Origin: Luscinia megarhynchos
Taxonomy: Eukaryota; Chordata; Aves; Passeriformes; Turdidae
DNA length: 64,000 bases
NCBI GenBank assembly: GCA_034336665.1
Contig: CM067568.1
Coordinates: forward strand, 43,504,770-43,568,769
Direction: 5' to 3'
Position 1 is the first letter of the stretch. Every line of letters begins with the position of its first letter. Of the stretch, positions 38,721 to 51,177 are shown one piece after another. Made by a program: the position numbers and the translations under genes. The notes below the pieces were generated by a model. It worked only from the letters and a program-made list of their open reading frames with translations, was not told the DNA's origin and ran no database searches.

Positions 38721-39485
38721 ACCTGTTAAGGTCATCACTTGCATTCTAGACAAATATCACTTCTAGTCCATCAGATACGATATTTCATAGAAGCCATTAA
38801 ACAAATCAATCCTACTGAAAGTTTGCTAAGGTACTTTCAATGTGCAAAAAATGAAGGCATTTTAAGAGGCAAGCACAAGAAAGAGAAAATATTGATTTTT
38901 TGCTCTGAAACATTCATTCACAAATCTGCTTTAAGGATTCTTCATGCCATCTTCTGGGTAAGTTTCAAAAATATTTTTAATGTCTGGCAGAAATATAAGA
39001 AGTGGCAGTTCAGGACTGTTCATGCAAATGTCACAGCTGTACAAGGAATAAAACAAAGAAATCAGACTGCAATGCTTTTTTTCTTTTTAACACATGGATC
39101 AAATGAAGCATAGCCTGTAATTACATTCCCAGAGAGTAGCAGAGATAGCAAAAATTGATATCTATCATTTGGATTATATAGTAACTGATTCAAATCTCCT
39201 CTATAAAGGATAATCACAGGAAGTGGAAAAAACTAATACCTGGAATTTATTATTCTGAGGTAAAACCTGGTGCTCTTGAAGACCTAATTTTCCTCCATCT
39301 CTCTGACTATGTACAGAAAATCCAGGTCCTGGGAGTTAGGCCATCCTAACGATTTTCCTCCTTGAGCTCTTCTAATTAGACAATAAGGGCTCCCCCAACA
39401 CAGAGATCCCACAGCTGGCTCTGGGCAGGACCAGCTGGGCAGGTGTGCTGTTATTGTCCTTAACCCACTTGTACCATTGACTGGC
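38721..39485. other. Unannotated tract
   Basis: A 124-codon frame (38739-39113) shows no domain. From about 39,380 GC rises over 130 bases with no CpG enrichment. Nothing is recognised. Confidence 0.5.
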
Positions 39486-39506
39486 ACAGGTGGAAACTCC
39501 ACCTGT
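39486..39506. repeat. 21-bp inverted repeat with two CAGGTG/CACCTG E-boxes
   Basis: ACAGGTGGA, spacer AAC, then TCCACCTGT: perfect 9-base arms around a 3-base spacer. Each arm contains the E-box core bound by Snail/ZEB and some bHLH factors, in inverted orientation. About 0.2 such perfect structures per fixed spacer length are expected by chance in 64 kb. Confidence 0.9.
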
Positions 39507-39789
39507 CAAAGATCCTTTGGGGTCAGATATTATGGCTGTAAATGGAAACTGTCTTTAAGGCCATCTAGGTCGTAAGAGGAATCAATCTACCACCCCACCA
39601 ATAAAGATTAGAAATGCAAAAAAAATGTGTTCCTTCCCTTTCCATCTCTTAGACAGAAAATTTAAACTCCTCCATTAAAATCTCTTCAGATTCCAAAATG
39701 GCAAAACATAAATTGTAATGAAACAAATGTGGTATTAGAAGAAATATTTAAATCCATAGACAAGAAGTGACATTAAAAACTGACTCAAA
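39507..39789. other. Unannotated tract
   Basis: Ordinary AT-rich sequence; nothing recognised. Confidence 0.5.
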
Positions 39790-39975
39790 CTACTAAAGAC
39801 AACCATCCCCTCCACGTTCAGCTTGGCCTGACTGCCCAGTGCCAGCTGAAGCAGCCAGGCACAGCTCCCAGTGACAATGACAGCTCCCACAGCAAAGGCA
39901 GCGTGCCCTGCCCAAGGGCTGGCACATCTGGAGCCACAGGAAAAGCACAAGGAGACCCCCAGAGGACAGCCTAAA
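39790..39975. other. GC-elevated patch, unclassified
   Basis: About 185 bases of clearly higher GC than the flanks, rich in CAG/CTG and CCCAG words, without CpG clustering. Could be a fragment of an LTR or other element I do not recognise. Overlapping frames on the minus strand (64-71 codons) are not convincing as genes. Confidence 0.4.
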
Positions 39976-40810
39976 ATATAAATCCACTATCCTCTAACTC
40001 CTGCTTCTAGAGCTTTCAGCTACAATCTGGAAAAAAGCAAAAAGGTAAGACTTATTATTTACTTTCCAGCTGAACAGCAGCAGGGATGGCAGTGAGGACT
40101 GCAGACTGAAAATGTTCAACAAGTCATTAATGCAGTGCTGGAAGATGCTCAAGTATTACAGTGATATAAGGACTACAGAGTTTGATATAATCTGTCATAA
40201 GATACATAATAAGATACCCTTTGACAATTTTTCAGTCCTTAAATCAGCTGTAAGTGCTTGTATAATACGAGGGAGAATTAGTACTTTTCTGGGTGCAAGC
40301 AAAATACTTGGTGAGTCACCACACAGGGTCTTACATATACAATAACTATGCAGTATACACAGCTAAACTCTGGTTATGCTTATTAAATAACTTGGTAGCA
40401 TTCAATGAGAATTCAAATTACAATCCTCTTCAATCTAATTTCATAATTAGGACACTTAATTTGAAACATTATTTTATATGAGCAAAGTCACACAGAAGTA
40501 AAATGTATTATTATTTTAAAGAGATAAAATTGCTAAAAATACCTCAAAAGCTCAGAGTAACACAGATTTGGGTGCTTTTATCCTTTTTTCCTTTGACAGA
40601 AGGCATTTCACTGGCAGTATTAGAAATAAAACTATGCTTGCCATAGTCCAAAGCAGATCTTGTTTTGTTTGTAATTTTTGATTTTTTTTTTTATTCAGTG
40701 TGAACATTCATTGCAAACTCCTGGTGTGATTTAAATGATCAAGTGTCTAACTTTCAGTTAGAGTAAACTAAATGGTTTAAATGGTTGCACAGATATAGTT
40801 GCACCATGGC
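39976..40810. other. Unannotated AT-rich tract
   Basis: No gene or repeat recognised apart from a T11 run near 40,682-40,692. Confidence 0.55.
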
Positions 40811-40900
40811 AAAATCATAGAGGCATTTGAATTGTTGAGGTCAAGAGACCTACCTCTAAGATCACCAGGTCCAACAGCCAGAGTCAGCCCACCACAATGT
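40811..40900 (-). mobile_element. CR1 tail remnant
   Basis: Plus-strand AAAATCATAGAGGCATTTGA, then CCTCTAAGATCACCAGGTCC, CAACAGCCAGAGTCAGCCCA and CCACAATG are the reverse complement of a CR1 3' end (tail octamer, 'cctctaagatcatcaagtccaac', 'agcaccaccatg'). About 90 bp, 5'-truncated, non-coding. Confidence 0.75.
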
Positions 40901-40966
40901 ACAGCAAATATACATTCTCCTACTCCTCTTCACAACCACTGATCTGTCTTTCTTCATTTCCAAGCG

Positions 40967-40987
40967 AAATAAAATAAATAAATAAAT
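40967..40987. repeat. Short (AAAT)n repeat
   Basis: About five AAAT units with one extra A. Confidence 0.85.
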
Positions 40988-41338
40988 GTCCAGCTGTGCT
41001 AAAGCCTAAATACTTTAGCCTAGAAGGAGTAAATTTTCCCAATACTAAGTGAATTTGAATTTCTAGAGTAGAAACTGCTTTGCAACATTAGCTGCAGCGG
41101 TCACTTCTGTTCCCATAATGAGAATTCTAATGATAACACAGTAAATCCCAAATTATTTCTGCTTGTAAATGTTTATATTATTACAAATGGAACCAGGCAG
41201 AGCACACAACCAGGTCTCAGCTGCAGGAATGTCTCAGATTAGCCCATTTGAATTACAGATATGGGAGACCTTACACTTTACTTACTTGCCTTTACTCAAA
41301 GCAATGTTTAGGGAAAGGTTTTAATCCTACTTTTCAGT

Positions 41339-41343
<5 letters not shown>
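40988..41343. other. Unannotated tract
   Basis: Nothing recognised. Confidence 0.5.

Positions 41344-41379
<36 letters not shown>
41344..41379. repeat. T36 homopolymer
   Basis: Thirty-six uninterrupted thymines, by far the longest homopolymer in the window, followed by CAG. On the minus strand it could be a retrotransposition poly-A tail, but sequence to its right is not a recognised retrocopy. It resembles an extreme polypyrimidine tract plus AG acceptor, but the frame beginning ATA ATT CAG just after it meets a stop within ten codons. Run length may be an assembly estimate. Confidence 0.9.
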
Positions 41380-42719
41380 CAGATAATTCAGTACTTTCAG
41401 AATCTTACCTGACTTGATATTCAGGGCCAGAAAGCAGAGTTTTTCAAGATAAAACTTTCTTTGATGATAACATTTCAAGCCCAAACATTATGCCACTGGC
41501 AGAGAGAAAATGTTTATCCCAAAGCCACTTATTTATTTTATATTTTAAGAGATTGCAGCCCTTAAGAACTACAGTGCTTATCCTCTCAGAAGCACCTACT
41601 TGAATGAAAATAGGATGGAATTAAGCAAAATTCAGGGAGGAAGAGCTCCACTTTGGTGTAAAGCTGCTGCCAGGGGCCTAAGCTGATATATAGCAGCTGG
41701 CAGTTAGACTTGAATATTTTTAGAAAGAAAAAAAAATCAATTCTTTCCTATTCGGTTTGCATTCTCTTGTGACACAGTGGTATTTGAGAATCTTTCTTTT
41801 CAAATATCTTGTAATTGCCCTTTGGTAACTATTAATATGCAAAAGAGAAATGAGAAATAAATCAACAAACTTACTTGTTCAAGCAAAACTAAATAGCCCA
41901 AATAGCCTAGATGACTAAGCATGTTCTTGTGGTTTTATGTCCCTGAGGCTGCAGGTGGGAAGGCCACTGCAATTACACACACAAAAAAAAAGGTGTCATT
42001 GTGGCTTAGGATATATCAGCACCTTCTTATAAAATTGTAGAAGTAGATGGTGACCATAATTCCCATCACAATCTTTCATTTTATGCCAGAACCATTCAAA
42101 GCCACCATTAACACACTGAAAATCCTTATGTTCTAAGCAATGTTTCTGTTATCCAACCTTTCCTATTTATTCTCTCCACGCACTTAAAGATTCTGTCCAA
42201 ATTCTCCTCAAGAAATATGATTTCTTGTCTTGTTGAAGACAGCCTTTCCTCCCTTACAGGCACTTGGAACAGTAGTGCAAAAGGTATGACTTCAGCTTTG
42301 TAATTTGGTTATTTCTCTACTGATTCCCCCTTCTTCTATCTCTTCACAGACACAGCATCTCACAGCTCATTTCTTCTTTAATTTCTAGTGCTAGTTACAT
42401 ATCAGCCCCCGATCCCAGATTCATTTCCTGCAATGTCATACTTACAACAATACAGATTTGTGCCTTGTTTCCCCTCTTCCACACTGATCCTCACAGTGAA
42501 GCAGAAATTATCCACCTTTGCAGAAGAGTGTTCTTCAAACCCTTCCCTCACCAAGGGAGGCAATGCATTTGCCAGCCAACTGCTGTTAATTCGATAGAGA
42601 ATATCACTCATACCCTTTCAAATAAATCAATTCAACATCAAATTGCAGTTCTTCCTCCTTTAATTACCATGGTCTACACAGAAACAGAGTTTTATTTCAT
42701 GCAGGAGGCCAAGTGAGCT
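41380..42719. other. Unannotated tract
   Basis: No gene or transposon recognised. Overlapping 69-83 codon frames near 42.4-42.7 kb occur on both strands and are not supported. Confidence 0.5.
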
Positions 42720-43060
42720 TCCAGATTCAGACAACTCTTAGAGTGCAGCTCACTGAGGGAGCCTTTCCCTGATGCTTACATCAGGGCAAGCCTTTCTGAT
42801 CACAGCCCTCCTTCAATTTGCTCCTGGTGGTGAAGCCATGTGGTCACTCAGTATGTACACTGACCTGATTTTTCTGTCACAAAGGGCCCTTTGCACTCCT
42901 GGGCCTTTTGGAGCAGCAGTGTGTGAGCAAAGGACTCTGCAGCAACACCAACACCAGTTCCTGGCTGGTGACTGCCACAGAGATCATTATGTCCTCCACT
43001 GCTGTTCTGGGAACAACTCCTCTCTCTTCCTGCCCATCCTGCCTGTCTAAGCTGAGCTGT
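42720..43060. other. GC-elevated patch, unclassified
   Basis: About 340 bases with GC near or above 50%, between AT-rich flanks and without CpG clustering. A 92-codon frame (42772-43050) covers most of it but has no recognised domain; the GC rise alone makes longer frames likely. Confidence 0.4.
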
Positions 43061-43839
43061 GCAACCCCTGGCTTTTCATGGGAATAACAGAACTTATTTT
43101 CTACATTTCAGTCTGTTAAAATATGTAATGACTTCACCTATAAGCTAAAAAGGAAAAATTGCTCTTAGTAGAGAATCCCTTATTAAAGCAAAATAATTCA
43201 CAGTGACTGTTAGCCAATCATCCTTGAAGCATTCGTGTAAAATTTGCATACATATTTGAACATGCACAAAAGTGGCATCACTCTGCTCCTTCTGACTGAT
43301 TCTGTGCCTTCAATATCATGTGAGGATCAGTGTGTTTATTGAAAGGTTGTGAGTATATCCTATCCCCATTTCAGGGAACAAGAACATGAGAAATAAAGTA
43401 ATCTAGTGCTAAATTTATCCCTGAAATTAACACTTACATTTGCCTTGACTTAGGATCACTCAAGAAAGCAGTTATTAAAACTTTTCTGTTTATTAATTTG
43501 GTTTTTGAATTTCATTCTTATAAAAAGTTAAAGACAGGCTTCTTAATTTTACTTCTTGTGAATAAATATCTTTTTTCTTATATTTCTGTAACATAGGAAT
43601 ATGTTTTTTACTCTTCTGGAATGTAAACAATAAATTTAAAATCACATTACCCTAAATATGTTCATATCTATAAGATACAGAGAAATTAAGAGAAGTAAAA
43701 AAGAAATTAACTGCACAAAAAACAAGTGATGCCAATATTCTACCATATTTTGTGCTTTTGCTCTCAAAGGCAGATTAGTACAAATTGAATTTTGCCCTAG
43801 CTCTGCATGGCTGTGACTCCTACATTTGATTCCAGGAAA
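43061..43839. other. Unannotated AT-rich tract
   Basis: Nothing recognised. Confidence 0.5.
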
Positions 43840-44130
43840 TATGATTAATTTGAATTATTTAGGTGATGCATGAATAGCACCAAACCAGTTGATTGCATTC
43901 TTGATTGAGTTACATTATATTTGTGTGGTTACATGTAGCCAGTGTAATTATTCTTATATTAAGGCTAAATAAATGCACCCTTTCAATAAGAAATGGTGTC
44001 TGTGATCTTTCATTTGTATCATGTTATTAAAGATTTTGCTTAGGATACAATGAAATCTGGCTAAAGGGGGGAAAATAAAAATAATTTGCTGAGCACCGAT
44101 GCTTCAATTAATTAACTTCTGTTTCTGCAA
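43840..44130. promoter_or_regulatory. Candidate conserved non-coding element
   Basis: Non-repetitive and rich in homeodomain/POU-like words: GATTAATTTGAATTATTTA near 43,843-43,861, GATGCATGAATAG near 43,864, GTGTAATTATTC near 43,943, and CAATTAATTAAC near 44,105-44,116. No open frame of note. Similar to other motif-rich stretches in this window; function is inferred. Confidence 0.25.
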
Positions 44131-46747
44131 ACAGCCGTAAGTGAAAGAATCAAACTACTATGTTTTGTAGATGAATGATCAGCAAATGCTCAAAGTCATC
44201 TGTCATGGTCTAGTTTTGTAGCCTGACAAGAAAACTGAAGCTAGCACTTTCTGAATTCATAAAACAGTTTGGGTTTACATAATATCCACATTTAATTGGA
44301 GTGGAACCAGCAGAGACATTGAATCTCGCTTCAGTCTGGCAGAAGGGTAAAGGGCTCATCATCTGTCCTTCACAAAAGGTTAACACAAAGTGCATACAAG
44401 TTTTCATGTCATCTAGCCCTTGGTTCAATCACATTCTCAGCTTAATGTAGTGAGTGAACATTTCTGCAGTCAGAATTTCTCATTATGGATATGTTATTTT
44501 TCAAGGGATTTAAGCACTCACTTGGTTCACTCGGTTATTCTGCCAGGACATCCTTTGCCAAAAGAGACTCTGGAAATAAAACATTTTACTGCACTGTGTT
44601 AGTAGAATGAAAACTCATTCTTTCTCATGGTCTTGTTTTTCTTTTAGAAGAAGAAAAATTATTCCATGGTGTCAGATAACTATGTCACCAGGGAAAAGGC
44701 CTCTTTGTAGCAGGTTGCATTTTTTCCTTGTCTGCACTGCTCTGTCTACACATAGCACTTTGCCAATATCATAGCTACATTTCTGTGAAGCAGCTTTGCT
44801 TGTCCCAGATGCACAGATAACTTGCAGAGAGCTGTTACTCATAAGCAGTGCTATTTACAGATCCAGAAAAGCCTGAAAATGAAGGGACAAATATCTGAGA
44901 GCTCAGGGTAAGCTTGAAAGTCTCTCAAATCATAGTTCCATGCATATAGAAATAACTTATGCACTCATGGCTACAGCTGTATTTTCTCTAGTCCTACCTC
45001 CACTACTTCTTCTTTATTCTAATTATATAATCATTTCTATATTATGTATATTATCAAAATATGCATAAGTCTCACACATATGTGTGTAAAGAAAAAGCTC
45101 TATCACCCAGGGCAAAGTGCTTTTAAGTAAAATCCATAGATTTTCAGGCAATGAGGCTTCAAACCATTGGAAGCTTTGGAATTTTTTTTCTAAACAATCA
45201 AATATTACACATATGCTTTATAAACTTGTGTTTAAGTATGTTTTTTTAACTCACCTCTCAGCAGTGCATATGATCAAGCACGTTATGTCAGACAAGGGGA
45301 CCTATTACATCTTTTCAGTTCCATCAGAGTCAGAAACCTTCTATCTTTTCAAGCTCAGACAGTAAAGTTGTCCTAGTTACATGTGAGATTAAAATCTTTT
45401 AACCCCTATATGAGTTACCTATGTCACAGCACACAGACTTGTGTGTGCAGGGCACTACATCCTGCAGCACTGTTACACAACGACTCTCTGACTTCTGATA
45501 CCAGAACAAAAAGTCTGCTTGAATCTGTTTTCCTTTCCTCCCTTAAAACTCGATATGAGCATTAGATATTTAGTTTAAATATGAGACAGACAGCTAAACC
45601 AAAACCTCACAAATGCCATTACACAGGAATTCATGCAGGGCTCTTCTCCAAGGACTGCAGAGCCTCTTGTGTGCTCCCACAGATGAAGATCAGCCAGCTC
45701 AGCTACAGCTGGCTCAGCTTCCCCAGCCTACACCAACTCCTTTCTGCTTCCTTTTATATCAGTGACCATTATCAAAGACACAGAGAAGTATTAAGTGCAG
45801 CAGTAACTACCCACAAGCCAAATCTTAGCTTTTAGCATTGAAATATTTTGGCCACTGCACTGCTTAGAAAGCTGCACCAAATTAAATGAAGATACAGCAG
45901 CTCCAACTTTAAAGGAAAACTTCCTTTAGAAGAAAGAACCTGGGGCAGCTAAATGTCATTTTTAGCATAGATCCCTCCTGACAGAGGAAGAGACCATACC
46001 TGGAAAGTCTGCTGGCACAAACAATGCTGTGTATGGATCAGCTCACTGAGATATACCACTTGGTTTCTTTGGGATCTATGCACATCATTTACAAAAGCAG
46101 ACAAAAGTACTCATTTCAGCCAGGAAAAATATTTTTCTTATTAGATACTTCTCTTCAACCCAACCCAAAAAATTTCATTAAAAATTTACCTCTGATTCTC
46201 GACAGGCTCTTACAAAACTAGTTCTGTTCAGAAATTAAAATTGACCTCCTAAAACAATTGCAAAACCCAAACAAATGTGCAGTACTGTCATGCTTCTGAT
46301 CCTAAATTACTGCACTCTTATCAGTTATATTACCTTTCCATCCACAGCACTAACATGAAGCAGAAGTCTTGAAACATTTGCAGAAGTCTTTCAGATTATT
46401 CCACTGCTCAATTCTTGCAATACTCTTCAGTTGCTTCTCTTCACAAGCTAGGTAAATGCCCACCTTTCTCTAGAAGTACCATGAGTGTCCTTTCTGTTCT
46501 CTGATCTTCACTTCAAAAACATCATTTCATCTTTAATGAGAGATTACCTAGCTAATTGCAGGTAACTGCAAGACCAGTTCTCAAAAAAATAGGATAATTG
46601 TCACCAGATTCTGCAGCCACATATTCCATTCTGTCTTGCTAACTGATTTCTCTCGTCCTTAGTGGAATTTCAATGGTATATCTACCTGCAAGAATTAGAA
46701 ATCAACAGTTGAGTGTATCTTTTGATGAGGAAGCTGTAAAGTAAGGT
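44131..46747. other. Unannotated tract
   Basis: No gene recognised. A small hairpin, AGCCAGCT/AGCTGGCT with a 7-base loop, lies near 45,692-45,714. A B-box-like GGTTCAATC at 44,422 has no partner A-box and is not a tRNA. Confidence 0.55.
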
Positions 46748-47040
46748 GGAGAAAGACTATTTACAAGATCATGTAGGGATAGGACAAGGGAGCATGGATG
46801 CAAACTGAAAGAGGGAAGGTTTAGATTACATAGACAGAAGAAATTACTTACTATGGCAGTGCTGAGGCACTGAAATTGCCTTGAGAATTCGTGGATGCCC
46901 CATCCCTGGCAGTGTTCAAGTCCAGGCTGGATGGGGCTTTGAGGACACTGGTCTAGTGGAAGGTGTCCCTGCCCATGGCAGTGTGGCTGGAACCAGATGA
47001 TCTTTAAAACCCTTCCAACCCAAACAGTTCTGTGATTCTA
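46748..47040 (+). mobile_element. CR1 LINE 3'-end fragment
   Basis: The blocks run in order: TTTACAAGATCATGTAGGGA, TAGGACAAGGGAGCATGGAT, AACTGAAAGAGGGAAGGTTT, GTGGATGCCCCATCCCTGGC, AGTGTTCAAGTCCAGGCTGG, CTGGTCTAGTGGAAGGTGTC and CTTCCAACCCAAACAGTTCT, ending TGTGATTCTA. This is the common CR1 subtype with the 'gtggatgccccatccctgg' block. About 290 bp, 5'-truncated, with a few internal gaps. A tRNA B-box-like GTTCAAGTCC belongs to the CR1 consensus and is not a tRNA. Confidence 0.93.
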
Positions 47041-48414
47041 TTATTTTTGAAAGAGCAGTAACAATATTCAACACCTTAAGTTTTTTCATGTGCTTGTCCT
47101 CAAGCCTTTCTCAAAAAAAAATAAAAAATTAATGTGATAAATAGAACAAGACAGACATATCTTTATATGTCTGCTTGGGTGATGTTCAAAAGTTCAGTTG
47201 CACCAGACTCAACTGTTTTTAAACTTTTTAAGGAAGCAGGTTATTGTGGCATTATTACAAGAAGACATTCAAGGAAGAAAAAAATTAGTATCTCTGCAGG
47301 CTGATTTCACCTTTAAATCAGTATTGAACCACCTTCTGAGAATGCTGAAATTTTATGATCTAATGGAAAGACTGCTTTCAATAAAATGTAAAATGAAATA
47401 GGATTTAGCAGTTATGAGCCAGATCATAAAAATCCTGAAAATCACATTTCAAAAAAAAAGAAAATTGAGAAAGTGGTTTCTTTCTGATCTCTTAATCTTT
47501 AGCAATCACTTGGCAATATAGCAATGGGGATGAGGAGGAGGAATCAAAGTGCTTTAAAATGAAAGCAGCAACTGTCTTCAGTAAATTCAAAGAGCCCCTG
47601 TGGCTATCACCTACGTTCCCAGTAACATCACGTTTTAAACTTTTTGCCCGTCCAGAGAAGCTGGAAGCTTTTTTGATCTGAACAGTGGCTGAAATTCTCA
47701 AGCCAACACTGTGATGTAGTGCCATGTGTCACAAAATCCACAGCAAAATTAAGGGAGATGGGAGCCTTGTTGAGAACTTCACTATTTTGCTTTTTTTAAA
47801 GTCCCATAATTCCATTTGTGACTATTGATTTACTAATTTTAACAGCAAAAGCCAATTACTCCAGCAATTATTCCATGTTTGTAATAAAATGACAATCTGT
47901 ATTTGTTCTAGTTCAGGAAAGTAGGAGGGCAATAACTGATAATTTATGTCCATCAGTGTTGCAACAGCATGACTGCTAGGATTTTCTAATTCTAAACATG
48001 GAGTCATTTACAGTTCCCAGAAGGCCTGCTGAGGAAGGATTCAGTGTGGAGACCATACCAGATCAGAGATTTTAAAAATCACTTGATTTCCATACCTGGT
48101 TTTCCTGTACTTAAGCTAATAAATGTTTTTCTTTGGGCTTCAGCCCATTCCTCACCCACTGCCCCATCACAGGACAAGAGCATCCAGAGCAGCAGCAGAA
48201 GTTTTGAAACTGGCCATTCTCCATTTTTCCAATGGGTTCTTGCTCCTCTCACCTATGCTAAACTCAGATCCAGAAGGTCTTGTCACTGGAAAAGAATAGG
48301 GATATGTCTCAGCTGCCTCTTTGTTTCTGGTCTTATCAAACTCCTGCCACAGCAAGCTCGCACTTTCAAACCCTTTGCCAGAGAAAGGGCAATATTGTCA
48401 AAAGAGGAAAGGTG
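47041..48414. other. Unannotated tract
   Basis: No gene supported. A 125-codon frame (48044-48421) overlaps frames on both strands and carries no domain. The stretch 47,820-47,990 is non-repetitive and rich in AATTA words. Confidence 0.5.
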
Positions 48415-48476
48415 GTCATAGAAAGAGATCATCTAGTACACACCTTACAGCTCTGCCCCAAGGCAGGACCAGCCAC
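48415..48476 (-). mobile_element. CR1 tail remnant
   Basis: Plus-strand GTCATAGAAAGAGATCATCT, AGTACACACCTTACAGC and CTGCCCCAAGGCAGGACCAG are the reverse complement of a CR1 3' end ('cctgctctggcaggggggttggactagatgatct'). Short; the body is not recognisable beyond 48,480. Confidence 0.6.
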
Positions 48477-51177
48477 ATCTGATTATTTCAATCATTCAGC
48501 CATCTTATTTCTGTATCTATACCCTGCACCTTATATGTAATCTGTAGATATTTATTTAATCACTTTCCTTCTAACATTCAGACCTCATGAAGCAAACTGG
48601 AGTTTGATAGCCATCTGAAATACAACCTTCTGACCTTTCCTTTTTCAATTGACCTGGCCAAGGCTCCTCAGTAACATCAGAATATTCTATATCAATTGCT
48701 TGGCATTTGTCTCATCACTGTCCAGAATCAAGATGGTAGAGTTTTGAGGCCATGTTTTCTTTCTCTGTTCTGCTCTGTTAGGCAAGCCAGGCTTATTAGC
48801 TTAACTTCCATTCTTTTCTATCTTTTCAAAGTGTAACAGCATCATATGTGGAACAATGACTAGCTGAAATGAGCCCAGTACTCTGGGTCTTTAATGCACA
48901 CCTGTTGACGACCTTTGTTCTCCTGAGACTGCAGACACCCCTGGTTTTCACCAGTTTTAAACAAACCAAGCCATTTCTCCTGTACTGAGATGATGGGTTC
49001 CCCTAAAGTAAGCAATTGCATCTCATCGTAATACTGAATAAAACAGTAAATCTGACCAACTGTCTGGTTGCCTTACACTTAATCAGACTCTGAGCAAGGT
49101 TAGACCTTCACATCAGCAAAGAATTCTTCCCCTGTCCCAATGTATTTCTGTTTTGTATGTGCTCTACAGCTGGAGTCAACAGATAACATAATTTATATAT
49201 GTCAGCTTGAGTATAATCTATCTGACCCAGCTCAAAACCTTTTGGTCACAGAACAGTTTATTCAGAGATATCTTTAAGTTTTTAAGCATTAAACCCCAGG
49301 AGGAGATCTCTTTGTTCTTCACATGCAGGCAGGAAGGCATAGATGAAATACAAGAAATGCAAGAAAATTATCATTTATTTCTCAGGGGAAACTATTTCCT
49401 TTCTTCTGAAATCAATCATAGTGGCATTCATGTAAAGAAACAGTATGTAACTTCTTTTTCTTTCCTGTATATTCAGTTTGTGCATCTTGAGGGAGCATTT
49501 AGAAGCTAGCAAATTATTTTTCAATCATGAGAACACCAAAGCATGAGAGATAGATGATTTAGCTTCTTAGTACTTAGTTGTCCAAAACAGGGAACATCTA
49601 CATAGATTTTCCAGTAGCTCATAACCCTGAGCCATAAAAAGAAAGAACAAAGCAGCTCCAACAATTTATTGTATTGTTTGACACTCTTTGTTAATTGTTA
49701 GAACCACCTTAAGCAAAACTTATGAAAATCCTTACAATCTGACACAGTTTTTCTACCCCCTTGGTCAGCTCCTTTTTACTTCAAGATTTTCATGTTTTGC
49801 CAAACTTGCAGAGAAATAAGCACCCAGATTAAACAGATTGAAATACTCTGTCTCCAAGAGGTTATCAATATCACCAAAAAAAACCACCTATATTTTGTTG
49901 AGATGACTGGTCAATCTTAAGTTGTTTTAGATTGGCTTGAATAAAATCTCTGTTATCTGTTAAAGTCTCTTTCTTTTTTTCTTTTTTTTCTGAATTCTGA
50001 GATATTCCCAGCCAGGGATGTGCTCCATAGAAACAAATAATTCCTAATTTATGTTTGCATAGCAGTGAACAACAATTTGACCTTAGAAATAAAAATGAAT
50101 CACTGATTCTCCATGCATTGTCTTAAATGCCTTCCACAAATTGTACCACATTGGTAAGCCTCTTAATAAATCGTCTTTGCTTCCATTATTGAAGAATAAA
50201 ATCTTTTCTAGCCCACGAAATGAGGGATGTCATGTAGTTTGTAGAGGAACTGACTAGTGCAGAGTAGGCTGAGAATCTACAAGAAGTGAATGACAAACTG
50301 TCTAATATTTCTGAGCCCATTGAAGCACCTGTGGGTTTAGGATATAGATTTTTTTTTTCCACTTATGCCTTTGTTCTTACAAATGCACACTTGAGGAGGA
50401 AATTCATGGAGTTGTCAGTCAAACCCCTTAAGGTTTTGGGAAGATTAACTGAACCATTAGGGAGATTAATCTTTAAACACTTATACTGCCTTTTCAACCT
50501 CAAATGTCAAAGCCAGACAGATGGGCTGGAATTTTTGTTGCAAGGGATACCTAAGCAACAGTGTCTCAGTTTCCTTATAGTCTATTCACGAGTCATAGAA
50601 AGATGTTTTGAGGCACACTACATAAGAAATCCATATGTCCCAGAAGGGAGGCAGCTCTCACCAAATTAATTAAGACAACTGCTTCTGAACAACACTTAAA
50701 TGCAAAATTGCTGATTGGTTTTAGGAATAATCTAGTGTTTTTCACAGGACCTCCTTTTCTTTCATTTTAGGAGCTTGAAGGGAGTTCTCTCCACTACAGT
50801 TATTCCACTGAATAATATTGAATGCCTGATTTTTAGGAGAAAAAAAAAAAGCTGAGGAAAAAAATAGATAAATATATTCTATGTAGTTCCAGACTGTGAT
50901 AATATAAAGATGCTTCTCTGTTGCAAGTCCTATATAGCATATAATTACACTATTGATCTGAAATTATATACATAAAAATTAATATGAATACAGATCTGCA
51001 GAATGAGGATGACATATTTTAGTATTAGTTTAAAAAAAAGTTCATTAAAAACATTCAAGGGATTCTTTTACTTTGAAAATACACAGGAAATTCAGAACAG
51101 ATGGGTTGTAAAGTAATTCATTTCCATCATATTTATAGCCTTTACTTTGTATTTGCTGTTAACTGAGTTTATTCATC
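48477..51177. other. Unannotated AT-rich tract
   Basis: No gene or transposon recognised. A 127-codon frame at 50286-50669 has no domain. Short A and T runs occur at about 49,975-49,990 and 50,840. Confidence 0.5.

Noticed and set aside
39555..39575. AAGGCCATCTAGGTC, reminiscent of a reverse CR1 tail
   Set aside because: Match covers about 15 bases and does not extend in either direction.
44421..44432. tRNA B-box-like GGTTCAATC
   Set aside because: No A-box or foldable cloverleaf upstream at the needed distance.
46913..46924. tRNA B-box-like GTTCAAGTCC
   Set aside because: Part of the CR1 consensus.
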